From NCBI RefSeq assembly GCF_039537705.1, contig NZ_BAABBA010000008.1:62001-126000 (forward strand): a stretch of DNA of 64,000 nt, given 5' to 3'. Both the position numbers and the translations under genes were made by a program. This DNA comes from Georgenia daeguensis (lineage in GTDB: Bacteria > Actinomycetota > Actinomycetes > Actinomycetales > Actinomycetaceae). This document shows positions 16,267 through 24,795 of this stretch, piece after piece (position 1 is the stretch's first letter; every line of letters begins with the position of its first letter). Under the pieces are notes generated by a model. The model saw only the letters and a list, made by a program, of their open reading frames with translations, ran no database searches and was not told the DNA's origin.

Positions 16267-18761
16267 CGCGCACCGCCTTCCGGGTCGTCCTGGCCGGGTT
16301 CGTCCTGGTTGGGTTCGTCCGGCGCGAAGTGCGGGGCGGCCTCGGCCGTGCCGGGGTCGTCGGGCGCCGTGCCCACGGTGGAGCCGACGGTGGTCGAGGC
16401 GTCCTGGACGGCCCGCCAGACCTTCGCGGGCGTGAGCGGCATGGAGATGTCCTCGACCCCGAGGTGGCGCACGGCGTCGAGGACGGCGTTGACGACCGCC
16501 GGGGTCGACGCGATCGTCCCGGCCTCGCCGACGCCCTTGGTGCCGAGGTCGTTCGTGGTCGACGGCGTGACCGTGTTGTCGGTGACGAAGGAGATCGTGT
16601 CCGCCGTCGTCGGCAGCGTGTAGTCGACGAACGAGCCCGTCACGAGGGTGCCCTGCTCGTCGTAGACGGCCTCCTCCCACAGCGCCTGGGCGATGCCCTG
16701 CACCAGCCCGCCGTGGATCTGCCCCTCGACGAGCAGGGGGTTGACGATGGTGCCGACGTCGTCGACGCAGACGTAGGACCGCAGCTTCACCTGGCCCGTC
16801 TCGGTGTCCACCTCGGTCGCGCACAGGTGGGTGCCGTGCGGGTAGGAGAAGTTGACGGGGTCGTAGGTGGCATCGGCGTCGAGGCTCGGCTCCATCCCGT
16901 CGGGCAGGTCGTGGGCGGCGAACACGGCCAGGGCGAGGTCGGTCAGGCCGATGGAGGTGTCGGTGCCGCGCACCTGGAACTTCCCGCCGGTGAACTCCAG
17001 GTCCTCCTCGGCGGCCTCGAGGACGTGGGCGGCGAGCGGCCGGGCCTTCTCGATGACCTTGTCCGCGGCCCGGACCACCGCCTGCCCGCCGACGACGAGC
17101 GAGCGGGACCCGTAGGTGTCCAGGCCCTTGTGGGAGATCTGGGTGTCGCCGTGCAGCACCTCGACGTCCTCGAACGGCACCCCGAGCCGGTCGGCGACGA
17201 TCTGGCTCCAGGCCGTCTCGTGCCCCTGCCCGTGCGGCGAGGAGCCGGTGACGACCTCGACCTTGCCGGAGGGCAGCATGCGGACGGCGGCGTGCTCCCA
17301 CCCGCCGGCGCCGTAGCTGAGCGCGCCGAGCACCCGGGAGGGCGCCAGCCCGCACATCTCCGTGAACGTGGAGATGCCGATGCCGAGCTGGACGGGGTCG
17401 CCGCTCGCGCGCCGCTCCGCCTGCTCGCGGCGCAGCTCGTCGTAGCCGAAGAGCTCCTTGGCCCGCGCCGTCGCCGCCTCGTAGTTGCCGGAGTCGTACT
17501 CCAGCCCGGCGACGGTGGTGAAGGGGAACTCCTCGTGCCTGATCCAGTTCTTCTCCCGCACCTGGAGCGGGTCCATGCCCAGCTCGGCGGCGAGCTCGTC
17601 CATCATCCGCTCGATCGCGAACGTGGCCTCGGGCCGCCCGGCGCCGCGGTAGGCGTCGGTCCAGGTCTTGTTGGTGAAGACGTTGGTGCAGGTGAAGTGG
17701 TACGCGGGAAACTTGTAGATGGCGTTGAACATGAAGGCGCCGAGGATCGGCACCCCGGAGGTGACGAGCCCGAGGTAGGCGCCCATGTCCGCCGTCAGCT
17801 CGACCTTGAGCCCGGTGACGGTGCCGTCCTGGCGCGCGGCGAGGGTGAGCTTCTGCCACTGGTCGCGGCCGTGGTGGCCGGAGACCAGCGACTCGCTGCG
17901 GGTCTCGGTCCACTTGCAGGGCTTGCCGGTGTGCCGGGCCGCGAGGAAGGTGATGACCTCCTCCGGGGTGACCTGGAGCTTGCCGCCGAACCCGCCCCCG
18001 ACGTCGGGCGCGATGACGCGCACCTTCGACTCCGGCACCCCGAGCGTCAGGGCCAGCATGAGCCTGAGGATGTGCGGGACCTGGGTGGCGGACCACATGA
18101 CGAACTGCTCGCCGGTGGGGTCCACGACCGTCGAGCGCGGCTCCATGTAGGCGGGGATGAGCCGCTGCTGGCGGAACTGCCGCTCGACGAGGACCTCCGC
18201 GTCACGGATCGCGTCCTCCACGTCCGTCCCGGTCCCCGCCTGGGCCGAGTCGAAGGTCCACACCGCGGAGGTGTTGCTGCCCAGGTCCGGGTGCGCGAGG
18301 GCACGGTCCGCCACGGCCTCCCTGAGGTCGACGACGGCGGGCAGCTCCTCGTAGTCGACGTCCACCAGCTCCGCCGCGTCCCGGGCGGCGGCCGCGCTGC
18401 GCGCGACCACGACGGCGACGATCTCACCGGCGAAGGCCACCCGGTCGACGGCGATCGCCGGGTGCGGCGGCGCCTTCTGGTCAGGGGTGACCGGCCAGGC
18501 GTTGGGCAGGGAGCCCTGGACGTCTGCGACGTCGCGGCCGGTCAGGACGGCCACGACGCCGTCGGACTCGCGTGCGGCCGTCGTGTCGATCGCGGTGATG
18601 CGCGCATGGGCGAACGGGCTGCGCACCATGGACAGGTGCAGCATGCCCGGCAGGACGATGTTGTCGGTCCACCTGGTGCGCCCGGTGATGAGCCGCCGGT
18701 CCTCCTTGCGCTTTCGCGCGGCGCCGATCTCGGCGGCGGGCCTCTCCTCGACGGCGGTCAC
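16263..18761 (-). CDS. coxL: form II molybdenum hydroxylase large subunit (CoxL homologue)
   Basis: An 832-residue Mo-cofactor subunit. The active-site loop reads AYRGAGR (near residue 368), the signature of form II, not the AYxCSFR with Cu-binding Cys that defines proven form I CO dehydrogenases. The catalytic Glu of the family is present in KGVGEAG (near residue 741). Gene order S-L-M also fits form II. CO oxidation is therefore uncertain; form II enzymes may oxidise other small molecules or aldehydes. The GTG start at 18761 has GGAGG and overlaps the coxS stop (GTGA). Confidence 0.9.
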   Translation of the reverse strand: MTAVEERPAAEIGAARKRKEDRRLITGRTRWTDNIVLPGMLHLSMVRSPFAHARITAIDTTAARESDGVVAVLTGRDVADVQGSLPNAWPVTPDQKAPPHPAIAVDRVAFAGEIVAVVVARSAAAARDAAELVDVDYEELPAVVDLREAVADRALAHPDLGSNTSAVWTFDSAQAGTGTDVEDAIRDAEVLVERQFRQQRLIPAYMEPRSTVVDPTGEQFVMWSATQVPHILRLMLALTLGVPESKVRVIAPDVGGGFGGKLQVTPEEVITFLAARHTGKPCKWTETRSESLVSGHHGRDQWQKLTLAARQDGTVTGLKVELTADMGAYLGLVTSGVPILGAFMFNAIYKFPAYHFTCTNVFTNKTWTDAYRGAGRPEATFAIERMMDELAAELGMDPLQVREKNWIRHEEFPFTTVAGLEYDSGNYEAATARAKELFGYDELRREQAERRASGDPVQLGIGISTFTEMCGLAPSRVLGALSYGAGGWEHAAVRMLPSGKVEVVTGSSPHGQGHETAWSQIVADRLGVPFEDVEVLHGDTQISHKGLDTYGSRSLVVGGQAVVRAADKVIEKARPLAAHVLEAAEEDLEFTGGKFQVRGTDTSIGLTDLALAVFAAHDLPDGMEPSLDADATYDPVNFSYPHGTHLCATEVDTETGQVKLRSYVCVDDVGTIVNPLLVEGQIHGGLVQGIAQALWEEAVYDEQGTLVTGSFVDYTLPTTADTISFVTDNTVTPSTTNDLGTKGVGEAGTIASTPAVVNAVLDAVRHLGVEDISMPLTPAKVWRAVQDASTTVGSTVGTAPDDPGTAEAAPHFAPDEPNQDEPGQDDPEGGAR

Positions 18762-19243
18762 GGCTGGACCTCCAGGACGGGCACGGGCCGGGCGGCGGCC
18801 TGCTGCACGGCCTTGACGATGTTGTGGTAGCCGGTGCACCGGCACAGGTTGCCCTCGAGCCCGACGCGGATCTTCTCCTCGGTGAGGTCGGGCTCGTGGG
18901 CGATGAGGTCTGCGGCCTGCATGATCATGCCCGGCGTGCAGTAGCCGCACTGCAGGGCGTGACAGTCGTGGAAGGCCTGCTGGACCGGGTGCAGCTCACC
19001 GTTCTCGGCGAGACCCTCGATGGTGGTGACCTCGTGCCCGTCGGCCTGGACGGCCAGGACGTTGCAGGACTTCACGGACCGCCCGTCGAGATGGACGGTG
19101 CAGGCGCCGCAGTTGGACGTGTCGCACCCGACGACCGTCCCGGTCTTTCCCAGCGTCTCGCGCAGGTAGTGGACCAGGAGCGTTCTGGGTTCGACCTCGT
19201 CGGTGTACCGGGTCCCGTCGACAGTCACGGAGATGCGCGTCAT
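18758..19243 (-). CDS. coxS: 2Fe-2S small subunit of form II molybdenum hydroxylase
   Basis: A 161-residue iron-sulfur subunit with both clusters. The plant-ferredoxin-type ligands are in CDTSNCGAC and KSCNVL (about residues 40-60), and the helical [2Fe-2S] ligands in CGYCTPGM and CRCTGY (about 98-137). It transfers electrons from the Mo centre to FAD. Start ATG at 19243 has GGAGGATCC in front. It is the first structural gene, downstream of a Crp-like site at 19315-19330. Confidence 0.92.
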   Translation of the reverse strand: MTRISVTVDGTRYTDEVEPRTLLVHYLRETLGKTGTVVGCDTSNCGACTVHLDGRSVKSCNVLAVQADGHEVTTIEGLAENGELHPVQQAFHDCHALQCGYCTPGMIMQAADLIAHEPDLTEEKIRVGLEGNLCRCTGYHNIVKAVQQAAARPVPVLEVQP

Positions 19244-19314
19244 GGATCCTCCAGGTGGGGACGTCGTCGTCACCTCGGATCATGTCGGCTCCGGCCGGAA
19301 CCGGCAAGCATTTC

Positions 19315-19330
19315 AGTGACCCGGATCACA
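19315..19330 (-). promoter_or_regulatory. Crp/GlxR-like operator upstream of coxS
   Basis: On the minus strand the sequence TGTGATCCGGGTCACT matches the classical Crp/GlxR pattern TGTGA-N6-TCAC(A/T), with only the last base differing from full symmetry. It lies about 72 nt upstream of the coxS start codon, in the 95-bp gap after xdhC. That position suits an activator or a carbon-status repressor. Binding is inferred. Confidence 0.55.
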
Positions 19331-19338
19331 CGCCGCGG

Positions 19339-20661
19339 TCACGTCCGCGTCATGGCGTCGTCGTCGTCGGGATCATGGTCGTCGTCCGCTGCGTCGGCCT
19401 GGACCCCCGCGTCGGCCTCGATCGCCGTGAGCTCGGCGTCCTCCTGCATCGCCGTCAGCTCGGCGTCCTCCTCCATCGCCGTCAGCTCGGCGTCCTCCTC
19501 CATCGCCACCAGTTCGGCCTCGTCGACGAACGCGGCGGCGTGCTGGTGGATGGGGCCGGAGGTCTGCGTGAGCCGCTCGCCGTCGCCGCCCCACTGCAGG
19601 GCGATGATCTCCGCGGCGATGCTCACCGCCGTCTCCTGCGGCGTGCGGGCCCCGAGGTTCAGGCCCACCGGGGAGGACAGCCTCGCCAGCTGCTCCTCGG
19701 TGAGCCCGTTCTCCCGCAGTCGGCGCAGCCGGTCGGTGTGCGTGCGCCGCGACCCCATCGCGCCGACGTAGGCCACCTCCGGCCCGCCCAGGGCGAGGGT
19801 GAGCAGCGGGACGTCGAACTTCGGGTCGTGGGTGAGGACGCAGACGACGGTGCGGGAGTCGACCCGGCCCGCCTCGATCTCCTCGGCGAGGTACTCGTGC
19901 GGCCAGCGCACGACCACCTCCTCGGCGTCCGGGAACCGCGACGCGGTGGCGAAGACCGGGCGGGCGTCGCACACGGTCACCCGATAGCCGAGGAACGCCC
20001 CGATCCCGGCGACGGCGGCGGCAAAGTCGATCGCCCCGAAGACGAGCATGCGCGGGCGCGGGGCGTAGGCGGAGACGAAGACGCGCATGCCCTGGCCGCG
20101 CCGCTCCCCGTCCGGCCCGTACTCGAGGGTCTCGGTGCGGCCGGCGGCGAGGAGCCCGCGGGCGTCGTCGGTGACCGCGTCGTCGGCCCGGTCCGAGCCG
20201 AGGCTGCCCTGGACGGGCTCGCTCTCCGGACGGATGACGAGGCGGCGCCCCACGCGGCCGGCGTCGGGGTGCGCGACGACGGTGGCGACGGCGACCGGCC
20301 GGCCCGACCGCACGTCGTCGGCCACGTCGCCGAGCTCGGGGAAGTCGGCCCGCGAGACGCGCTCGACGAAGACGTCGAGGATGCCGCCGCAGGTCAGCCC
20401 GACGGCGAAGGCGGACTCGTCGCTGATGCCGTACCGCTCGAGGGTGGGCACGCCTGAGGCGATCACCTCCTCGCCGGTGGCGTAGACCGCGCCTTCGACG
20501 CAGCCTCCGGACACCGACCCGACGGCCTCCCCGCCCGGGCCCACGAGCATCGCCGCGCCGGGTGGGCGGGGGGCGGAGCTGAACGTGGCGACGACGGTGC
20601 CCATCGCCACCGCGTCGCCGGCCTCCCACCACCCCAGGAGCTCGTCGAGGACGTCACGCAT
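19339..20661 (-). CDS. XdhC/CoxF-family molybdenum-hydroxylase maturation factor with acidic repeat tail
   Basis: A 440-residue protein. The N-terminal XdhC_CoxI domain (about 1-140) carries SVSGGCVEGAVY and GLTCGGILDVFVE. A Rossmann domain follows (about 220-370), with LVFGAIDFAAAVAGIGAFLGY and GAMGSRRTH. Such proteins bind the Mo cofactor, support its sulfuration and insert it into the enzyme. After about residue 385 comes an unusual acidic tail of near-identical 9-residue units (EEDAELTAM) ending in an Asp-rich stretch (DDDHDPDDDD). The start at 20661 overlaps the VWA gene by 8 nt. Confidence 0.88.
   Translation of the reverse strand: MRDVLDELLGWWEAGDAVAMGTVVATFSSAPRPPGAAMLVGPGGEAVGSVSGGCVEGAVYATGEEVIASGVPTLERYGISDESAFAVGLTCGGILDVFVERVSRADFPELGDVADDVRSGRPVAVATVVAHPDAGRVGRRLVIRPESEPVQGSLGSDRADDAVTDDARGLLAAGRTETLEYGPDGERRGQGMRVFVSAYAPRPRMLVFGAIDFAAAVAGIGAFLGYRVTVCDARPVFATASRFPDAEEVVVRWPHEYLAEEIEAGRVDSRTVVCVLTHDPKFDVPLLTLALGGPEVAYVGAMGSRRTHTDRLRRLRENGLTEEQLARLSSPVGLNLGARTPQETAVSIAAEIIALQWGGDGERLTQTSGPIHQHAAAFVDEAELVAMEEDAELTAMEEDAELTAMQEDAELTAIEADAGVQADAADDDHDPDDDDAMTRT
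19427..19507 (-). repeat. 3 x 27-bp tandem repeat inside the xdhC coding region
   Basis: Three nearly identical 27-bp units (19427-19453, 19454-19480, 19481-19507) with degenerate copies on both sides, in frame and encoding the nonapeptide EEDAELTAM. Unit differences are one or two bases, which points to recent expansion. Confidence 0.9.
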
Positions 20662-21748
20662 TGCCCACTACCTCCAGCAGCTCGGCGAACGTGGCCATCG
20701 AGTGGCCGGGGACGAAGGCGTCGACGTGCGGCAGCACGGCCACGATCCCGGCCTGAACCGGACGGTACCCGGCCCTGCCGACATGCGGGTTCGCCCAGAC
20801 CACCGTGTGGGCGAGGACGTGCAGGCGGCGCATCTGCTCGGCGAGCAGGTCGGGGCCGTGCCGCTCCCACCCGTCGGAGCAGATGACGACGACGGCCTGG
20901 CGGGCGGTGCCGCGCCGCCCCCAGCGGTCGAGGAACGCGCCCAGGGTCTCCCCCAGCCGGGTGCCGCCCGACCAGTCCGGGACCGCCTCGCCCGCGGCGA
21001 GCAGGGCACGCTCGGGGTCGCGCTCACGCAGCGCCGCGGTCACCCGGGTGAGGCGGGTGCCCAGCGTGAACACCTCGGTGGTGCGGGGAGCGGCCCGGAC
21101 CATGGTGTGGGCGAGACGCAGGAGGGAGTCGGCGTAGGGGGACATCGAGCCGGAGACGTCGAGAAGGACCACCACCCGGCGGGGCCGGGTCGTGGGGCGG
21201 CGACGCCGCACCGGGCCCGGCTCCCCCATGCGGCGCAGCTGCTCGCGCAGGGTGGCGCGGCCGTCCACGCCGCCGGTGCGGGCCGGCGCGCGGCGGCGGG
21301 CGCGCCGCGCGGGCGGCCGGGGGCGCAGGGTCGCGAAGAGCCGGGCCAGCCTGGCGCGCTCGGCGGCGGTGAGGGTGGCGACGTCGCGGTGGCGCAGCAG
21401 CTCGGCGCCCGACGCCGCGGCCGCCAGCGGCTCCCCGTCCCCGCCGTCGCCCTCCGCCGCGGGGGTCAGCGAGGCCCGCGGTGCCGTGGCCGACGGCGGG
21501 CGGGGGTGCCGCGTGAGGTGCATGGCGGTGCCGCCGAACCAGGCGGTGAAGACCTGGTCGTAGACGGGGACGTCCGCCGGGTCGGCGGTCATGGTGGCCC
21601 GGCCCGCCCAGTACACGCCGGTGCGGTCGGCGAGGGAGACGAGGGCGGCGGCGCTCAGGAAGGCCCGTTCACGGTCGGCGGTGACGGGCAGCCCGGCGGC
21701 GCGCAGCGCGCGGGCCAGGCCCAGGAGCGTCTCGGTCGGGGTCCACAC
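20654..21748 (-). CDS. coxE: VWA-domain protein, CoxE family
   Basis: A 364-residue protein of the CoxE type. It has a helical N-terminal half (about 1-175) with a basic Arg/Pro-rich linker, and a C-terminal von Willebrand A domain with the metal-ion-dependent adhesion site DVSGSMS (near residue 195) and a later SDGWERHG. CoxE pairs with the MoxR ATPase CoxD to mature the metal centre of CoxL. GTG at 21748 follows the moxR stop by 5 nt and uses the GAGG that includes that stop. Confidence 0.88.
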   Translation of the reverse strand: MWTPTETLLGLARALRAAGLPVTADRERAFLSAAALVSLADRTGVYWAGRATMTADPADVPVYDQVFTAWFGGTAMHLTRHPRPPSATAPRASLTPAAEGDGGDGEPLAAAASGAELLRHRDVATLTAAERARLARLFATLRPRPPARRARRRAPARTGGVDGRATLREQLRRMGEPGPVRRRRPTTRPRRVVVLLDVSGSMSPYADSLLRLAHTMVRAAPRTTEVFTLGTRLTRVTAALRERDPERALLAAGEAVPDWSGGTRLGETLGAFLDRWGRRGTARQAVVVICSDGWERHGPDLLAEQMRRLHVLAHTVVWANPHVGRAGYRPVQAGIVAVLPHVDAFVPGHSMATFAELLEVVGNA

Positions 21749-21753
21749 GGCGC

Positions 21754-22719
21754 CTACCTCGTGAGCATCCGGTCGAGGAGCTGGCGGACGCGCTCGGCGT
21801 CCTCCCGGTACTTCACGGCGGTGCCGAGGGTGCGGGCGGCCGTCTCGACGTCGACGTCGCTCGTGCCGAGCGCGGCGAGCGCGCGGGTCCAGTCGAGAGT
21901 CTCGGCGACCCCGGGCGGCTTGATGAGCTCCCCCTCGCCCCGGAGCGCCTGGACCAGCGTGACGACCTGCTCGCACAGGGCGGCGTCGACGTCGGGAAGG
22001 CGCGTGCGGACGATCGCCAGCTCGCGGGCCAGGGCCGGGTGGTCGATCCAGTGGTAGAGGCAGCGGCGCTTGAGCGCGTCGTGGAGCTCGCGGGTGCGGT
22101 TGGAGGTGAGGACGACGAAGGGCGGCTGCTCCGCGCTGATCGTGCCGAGCTCCGGGATGGTGACCTGCCAGGTGGAGAGGACCTCGAGAAGGAAGGCCTC
22201 GAACTCGTCGTCGGCGCGGTCGATCTCGTCGACGAGCAGCACGCACGGGCTCTCGCGCAGGGCGCGCAGGACAGGCCGGGCGAGGAGGAAGCGCTCGTCG
22301 AAGAGCTCGGCCTCGAGGTCCTGGGCGGTCGTGGCCCACCCGTCCGGGTCCGCCGGGGCCGGCCGCGGCGCACCGCCGGTCTCGTCCCGGCCGGTCGTGC
22401 CGCGGGCGTCGGCGGCGGCGAGCGCCTCGACCGCCCGCAGGTGGAGGATCTGGCGCGGGAAGTCCCAGTCGTACAGCGCCTGGGTGGCGTCGATGCCCTC
22501 GTAGCACTGCAGCCGCACGAGCGGGCGGCCCAGGACCTGGGCGAGCGCCTCGGCCAGGGCGGTCTTGCCGGTGCCGGGCTCGCCCTCGAGCAGCAGCGGC
22601 CGCGCGAGCTGGTGGGCCAGGAACGTCACGGTCGACAACCCCGGGTCCGCCAGGTAGCCGGTGGTCTCCAGAGCCGTCGTCACCGCGGACGGGCTGGCGA
22701 AGACCTCCGTCGGCTGCAT
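21754..22719 (-). CDS. coxD: MoxR-family AAA+ ATPase (CoxD)
   Basis: A 321-residue AAA+ protein with Walker A GEPGTGKTAL (near residue 45), Walker B VLLVDEIDRAD (near residue 160), sensor-type VVLTSNRTRELHDALKRRC and a C-terminal lid helix bundle. CoxD-type MoxR ATPases use ATP to remodel and mature the active site of the Mo enzyme together with the VWA partner. I choose ATG at 22719 (MQPTEVF) because sequence upstream in frame is low-complexity. It is closely followed by coxE. Confidence 0.9.
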   Translation of the reverse strand: MQPTEVFASPSAVTTALETTGYLADPGLSTVTFLAHQLARPLLLEGEPGTGKTALAEALAQVLGRPLVRLQCYEGIDATQALYDWDFPRQILHLRAVEALAAADARGTTGRDETGGAPRPAPADPDGWATTAQDLEAELFDERFLLARPVLRALRESPCVLLVDEIDRADDEFEAFLLEVLSTWQVTIPELGTISAEQPPFVVLTSNRTRELHDALKRRCLYHWIDHPALARELAIVRTRLPDVDAALCEQVVTLVQALRGEGELIKPPGVAETLDWTRALAALGTSDVDVETAARTLGTAVKYREDAERVRQLLDRMLTR

Positions 22720-22771
22720 GCCCCGAGCATGCCGACCGGGCGGACCGGCGTCCACCGAATCGCCGCTTCTT

Positions 22772-23359
22772 TCAGGAGCGCGGCGGGGCGTCGACGTCCT
22801 GCCCGCCCGCGAGGTCCCCGCACTCGACGACCGCAGGCGGGTGCCGGCGCAGGTACTCACGCGCTCCGGCGTCCCCCGTCGCCAGCTCGGCGACGCCGGC
22901 GAAGTGGTCGCCGCCGAGGAGCACGGGGTGGCCCGGGACGCCGCCGTAGGCGGCGCGGGCGAGCGCGTCTGGACCGCCGGCGACGGCGAGCATCCGCCGC
23001 ACCACGGCCGGCCCGACGTCGGGCAGGTCGACCAGGTGGACGAGCGCCGCCCGCGCCGACCGCTCCCGCAGGGCGGTCAGCCCGGTGCGCAGCGACTCCC
23101 CCATGCCCTGAGCCCACGTCGTGCACACGACGGCGTCCACCGCCGGGCCGACACCGACGAGGGCTTCCCGGGCCTCCCGCTCCGCGGCACCGAGGACGAC
23201 GACCACCTCGGCGCACCCGCCCGCGAGCAGCACGTCGACCGCCCTGCGGACCCAGGGCACGCCGTCGGTCACGACCAGCGCCTTGGGCATCCCCATGCGC
23301 CGGCCGGCACCTGCGGCGAGCAGCAGGCCCGTCACGGGCGGCGCGGCGGAGATCGGCAT
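22772..23359 (-). CDS. MobA/MocA-like nucleotidyltransferase for the molybdenum cofactor
   Basis: A 195-residue GT-A-fold nucleotidyltransferase. It has the NTP-binding loop LLLAAGAGRRMGMPKAL (about residues 11-27), LVDLPDVGPAVV in place of the metal-binding Asp block, and GVPGHPVLLGGDHF. Homologues next to CO-dehydrogenase-family genes are cytidylyltransferases making molybdopterin cytosine dinucleotide (MocA), the cofactor form used by these enzymes; that is inferred from context. It is the most upstream gene of the minus-strand maturation set. Confidence 0.82.
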   Translation of the reverse strand: MPISAAPPVTGLLLAAGAGRRMGMPKALVVTDGVPWVRRAVDVLLAGGCAEVVVVLGAAEREAREALVGVGPAVDAVVCTTWAQGMGESLRTGLTALRERSARAALVHLVDLPDVGPAVVRRMLAVAGGPDALARAAYGGVPGHPVLLGGDHFAGVAELATGDAGAREYLRRHPPAVVECGDLAGGQDVDAPPRS

Positions 23360-23446
23360 CTGCCCAGTGTGGCGCGTGCCGCCGGGCCCGGACGCGCACA
23401 CGCCGTACGGGGAGGGGTCGGCGGAGGCGTCGGGTATGAACGTGGC

Positions 23447-24069
23447 ATGGACGACGGCACGCGATGGGACGCGCGGTACCGCGACGCCCCGGACCCGGTC
23501 CCCCGGGCCCCGGACGGGCTCACGGGTCTGGAGGACGCTCTGCCCGACGGCGGCCCCGCCCTCGACGTGGCGTGCGGTCTCGGCGTGGTGACGCTGTGGG
23601 CGGCGCAGCACGGGTTCGCGGTGGACGCGCTGGACGTCTCCCCCGTCGCGCTCGCCCGGCTCCGGTCCCGCGCCGCCGCGCTGGGGCTCGCCGGACTGGT
23701 GCGCGCACGGCGGGCGGACCTGACCGGGGGCTGCCCGGCGACATGACCGGCCCCTACGACCTGATCGTGTGCCAGCGGTTCCGCGACCCGGCGGTGCACC
23801 GGTCCCTCCCCGCGCTCCTGGCGCCCGGCGGGGTGATGGTCGTGACAGTGCTCTCCGCGGTCGGTGCGCCCTCGCCGTCGAGATTCCGGGCCGGAGCCGG
23901 CGAGCTGAGCCGGCTCGCCAGGGCATCGGGCCACGAGGCGCTCAGGGACGTCGAGGGCGACGGCGAGGCGACGGTCGTGCTCCGGCGCCCAGGGCCCGGA
24001 CCCGTCTCGCCGCGCCGCGTCCCGCGGGAGCATGATGCGAACGAGCGGCACGGAGGGGAGAGCTCATGA
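23447..24069 (+). pseudogene. class I SAM-dependent methyltransferase split by a frameshift
   Basis: The first part (ATG 23447, MDDGTRWDARYRDAP) carries motif I ALDVACGLGVVTLWAAQHG and ends at a TGA at 23744-23746. The second half (YDLIVCQRFRDP, LLAPGGVMVVTVLS) continues in the +1 frame to the stop at 24067-24069. The break falls at a run of five G (23726-23730): one more G would give an uninterrupted DLTGGLPGDMTGPYDL and a single protein of about 207 residues. It may be a true mutation, a homopolymer sequencing error, or two coupled ORFs, since an ATG at 23743 overlaps the TGA. The substrate is unknown. The last codon overlaps the next gene (ATGA). Confidence 0.8.
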
Positions 24070-24476
24070 GCATCAAGGTCGACCTCGGCGAGCTGGGCCC
24101 CGCCATGGCGAAGCACGACTTCGCCTACCTGCTCAGCCCGGGCCGCGAGCGCCCGCACGTGGTCGCGGTGGTGCCGCGTCTCGTCGACGGTGCACTGGTG
24201 GTCGACTCGCCCGGCCGGTCCGCCACTGCCCTGGCGGCCGAGCACCCCGCGGTCACGCTCGTCTTCCCGCCCCGGCGCGCGGGCGGCTACTCCCTCATCG
24301 TCGACGGCGAGGCCTCGGTGCCCGGCGTCGACGGCGGCGACCCGGCCGGTGAGGCCCGCCAGACCCTCTCCGTCCGTCCGGGGCATGCGGTGCTCCACCG
24401 GCCCGCTCCCGGCACCTCCGCGCCCTCCCCCGCCGGGGGCGAGGAGGAGCCCGAGCCGCCGGACCTGCCGACCTAG
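24066..24476 (+). CDS. pyridoxamine-5'-phosphate-oxidase-like FMN-binding protein
   Basis: A 136-residue protein with the split-barrel look of small PNPOx-like proteins: FAYLLSPGRERPHVVAVVPR, an AAEHPAVTLVFPP strand and YSLIVDGEA. It probably binds a flavin or F420; no substrate can be given. It is translationally coupled (ATGA at 24066-24069) to the frameshifted methyltransferase. The C-terminal 25 residues are Pro/Glu-rich and probably disordered. Confidence 0.78.
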   Translation: MSIKVDLGELGPAMAKHDFAYLLSPGRERPHVVAVVPRLVDGALVVDSPGRSATALAAEHPAVTLVFPPRRAGGYSLIVDGEASVPGVDGGDPAGEARQTLSVRPGHAVLHRPAPGTSAPSPAGGEEEPEPPDLPT

Positions 24477-24795
24477 CCAGTCGTCCGCACGCCCCGCGGT
24501 GCGACGCCCGCCCCGGGTGTGGGCGGTTTCACAGGGCGGCGCGTGCGTCGGTGGGCACACGGAAATCGCGCGTCCGCGCCGCTTGACCTCTCCGGCCAAG
24601 GTCGGATACGGACACCGGTCAAAATTAGTGGCCGCTTTTCGGGTACGAACGAGTGCCAGGTGCCGCACCATGGTGGTGCTGGTGTGACAGATGGTGTTGG
24701 TGACACCGAGCACGCAGCACCGCGAGGTCTCCGGGCCCCGCCATCAGGCCGCCGGCAGTTCCGCACGCCATGTGCCCGACCAGGAAGTCCCTCGC
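24477..24795. other. 319-bp non-coding gap before the amidase gene
   Basis: No ORF is supported. The middle part (about 24610-24650, around CAAAATTAGTGG and GCTTTTCGGG) is clearly less GC-rich than its surroundings and is the likeliest promoter area. Short dyads are present, such as CACCATGGTG at 24666-24675 and GGTGT-N5-ACACC near 24692. I see no riboswitch I can defend. Confidence 0.4.

Noticed and set aside
16329..18830. 833-residue plus-strand ORF opposite coxL
   Set aside because: Low-complexity Gly/Arg/Val/His protein complementary to a strongly conserved molybdenum hydroxylase gene.
16263..18950. Longer N-terminal versions of CoxL, CoxM and CoxG in the open frames
   Set aside because: The extensions overlap the neighbouring genes in another frame; conserved starts with GTGA overlaps explain the data better.
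24477..24795. c-di-AMP (ydaO-type) riboswitch before the amidase gene
   Set aside because: Such elements precede cell-wall hydrolases in actinobacteria, but I could not match the conserved core in this gap.
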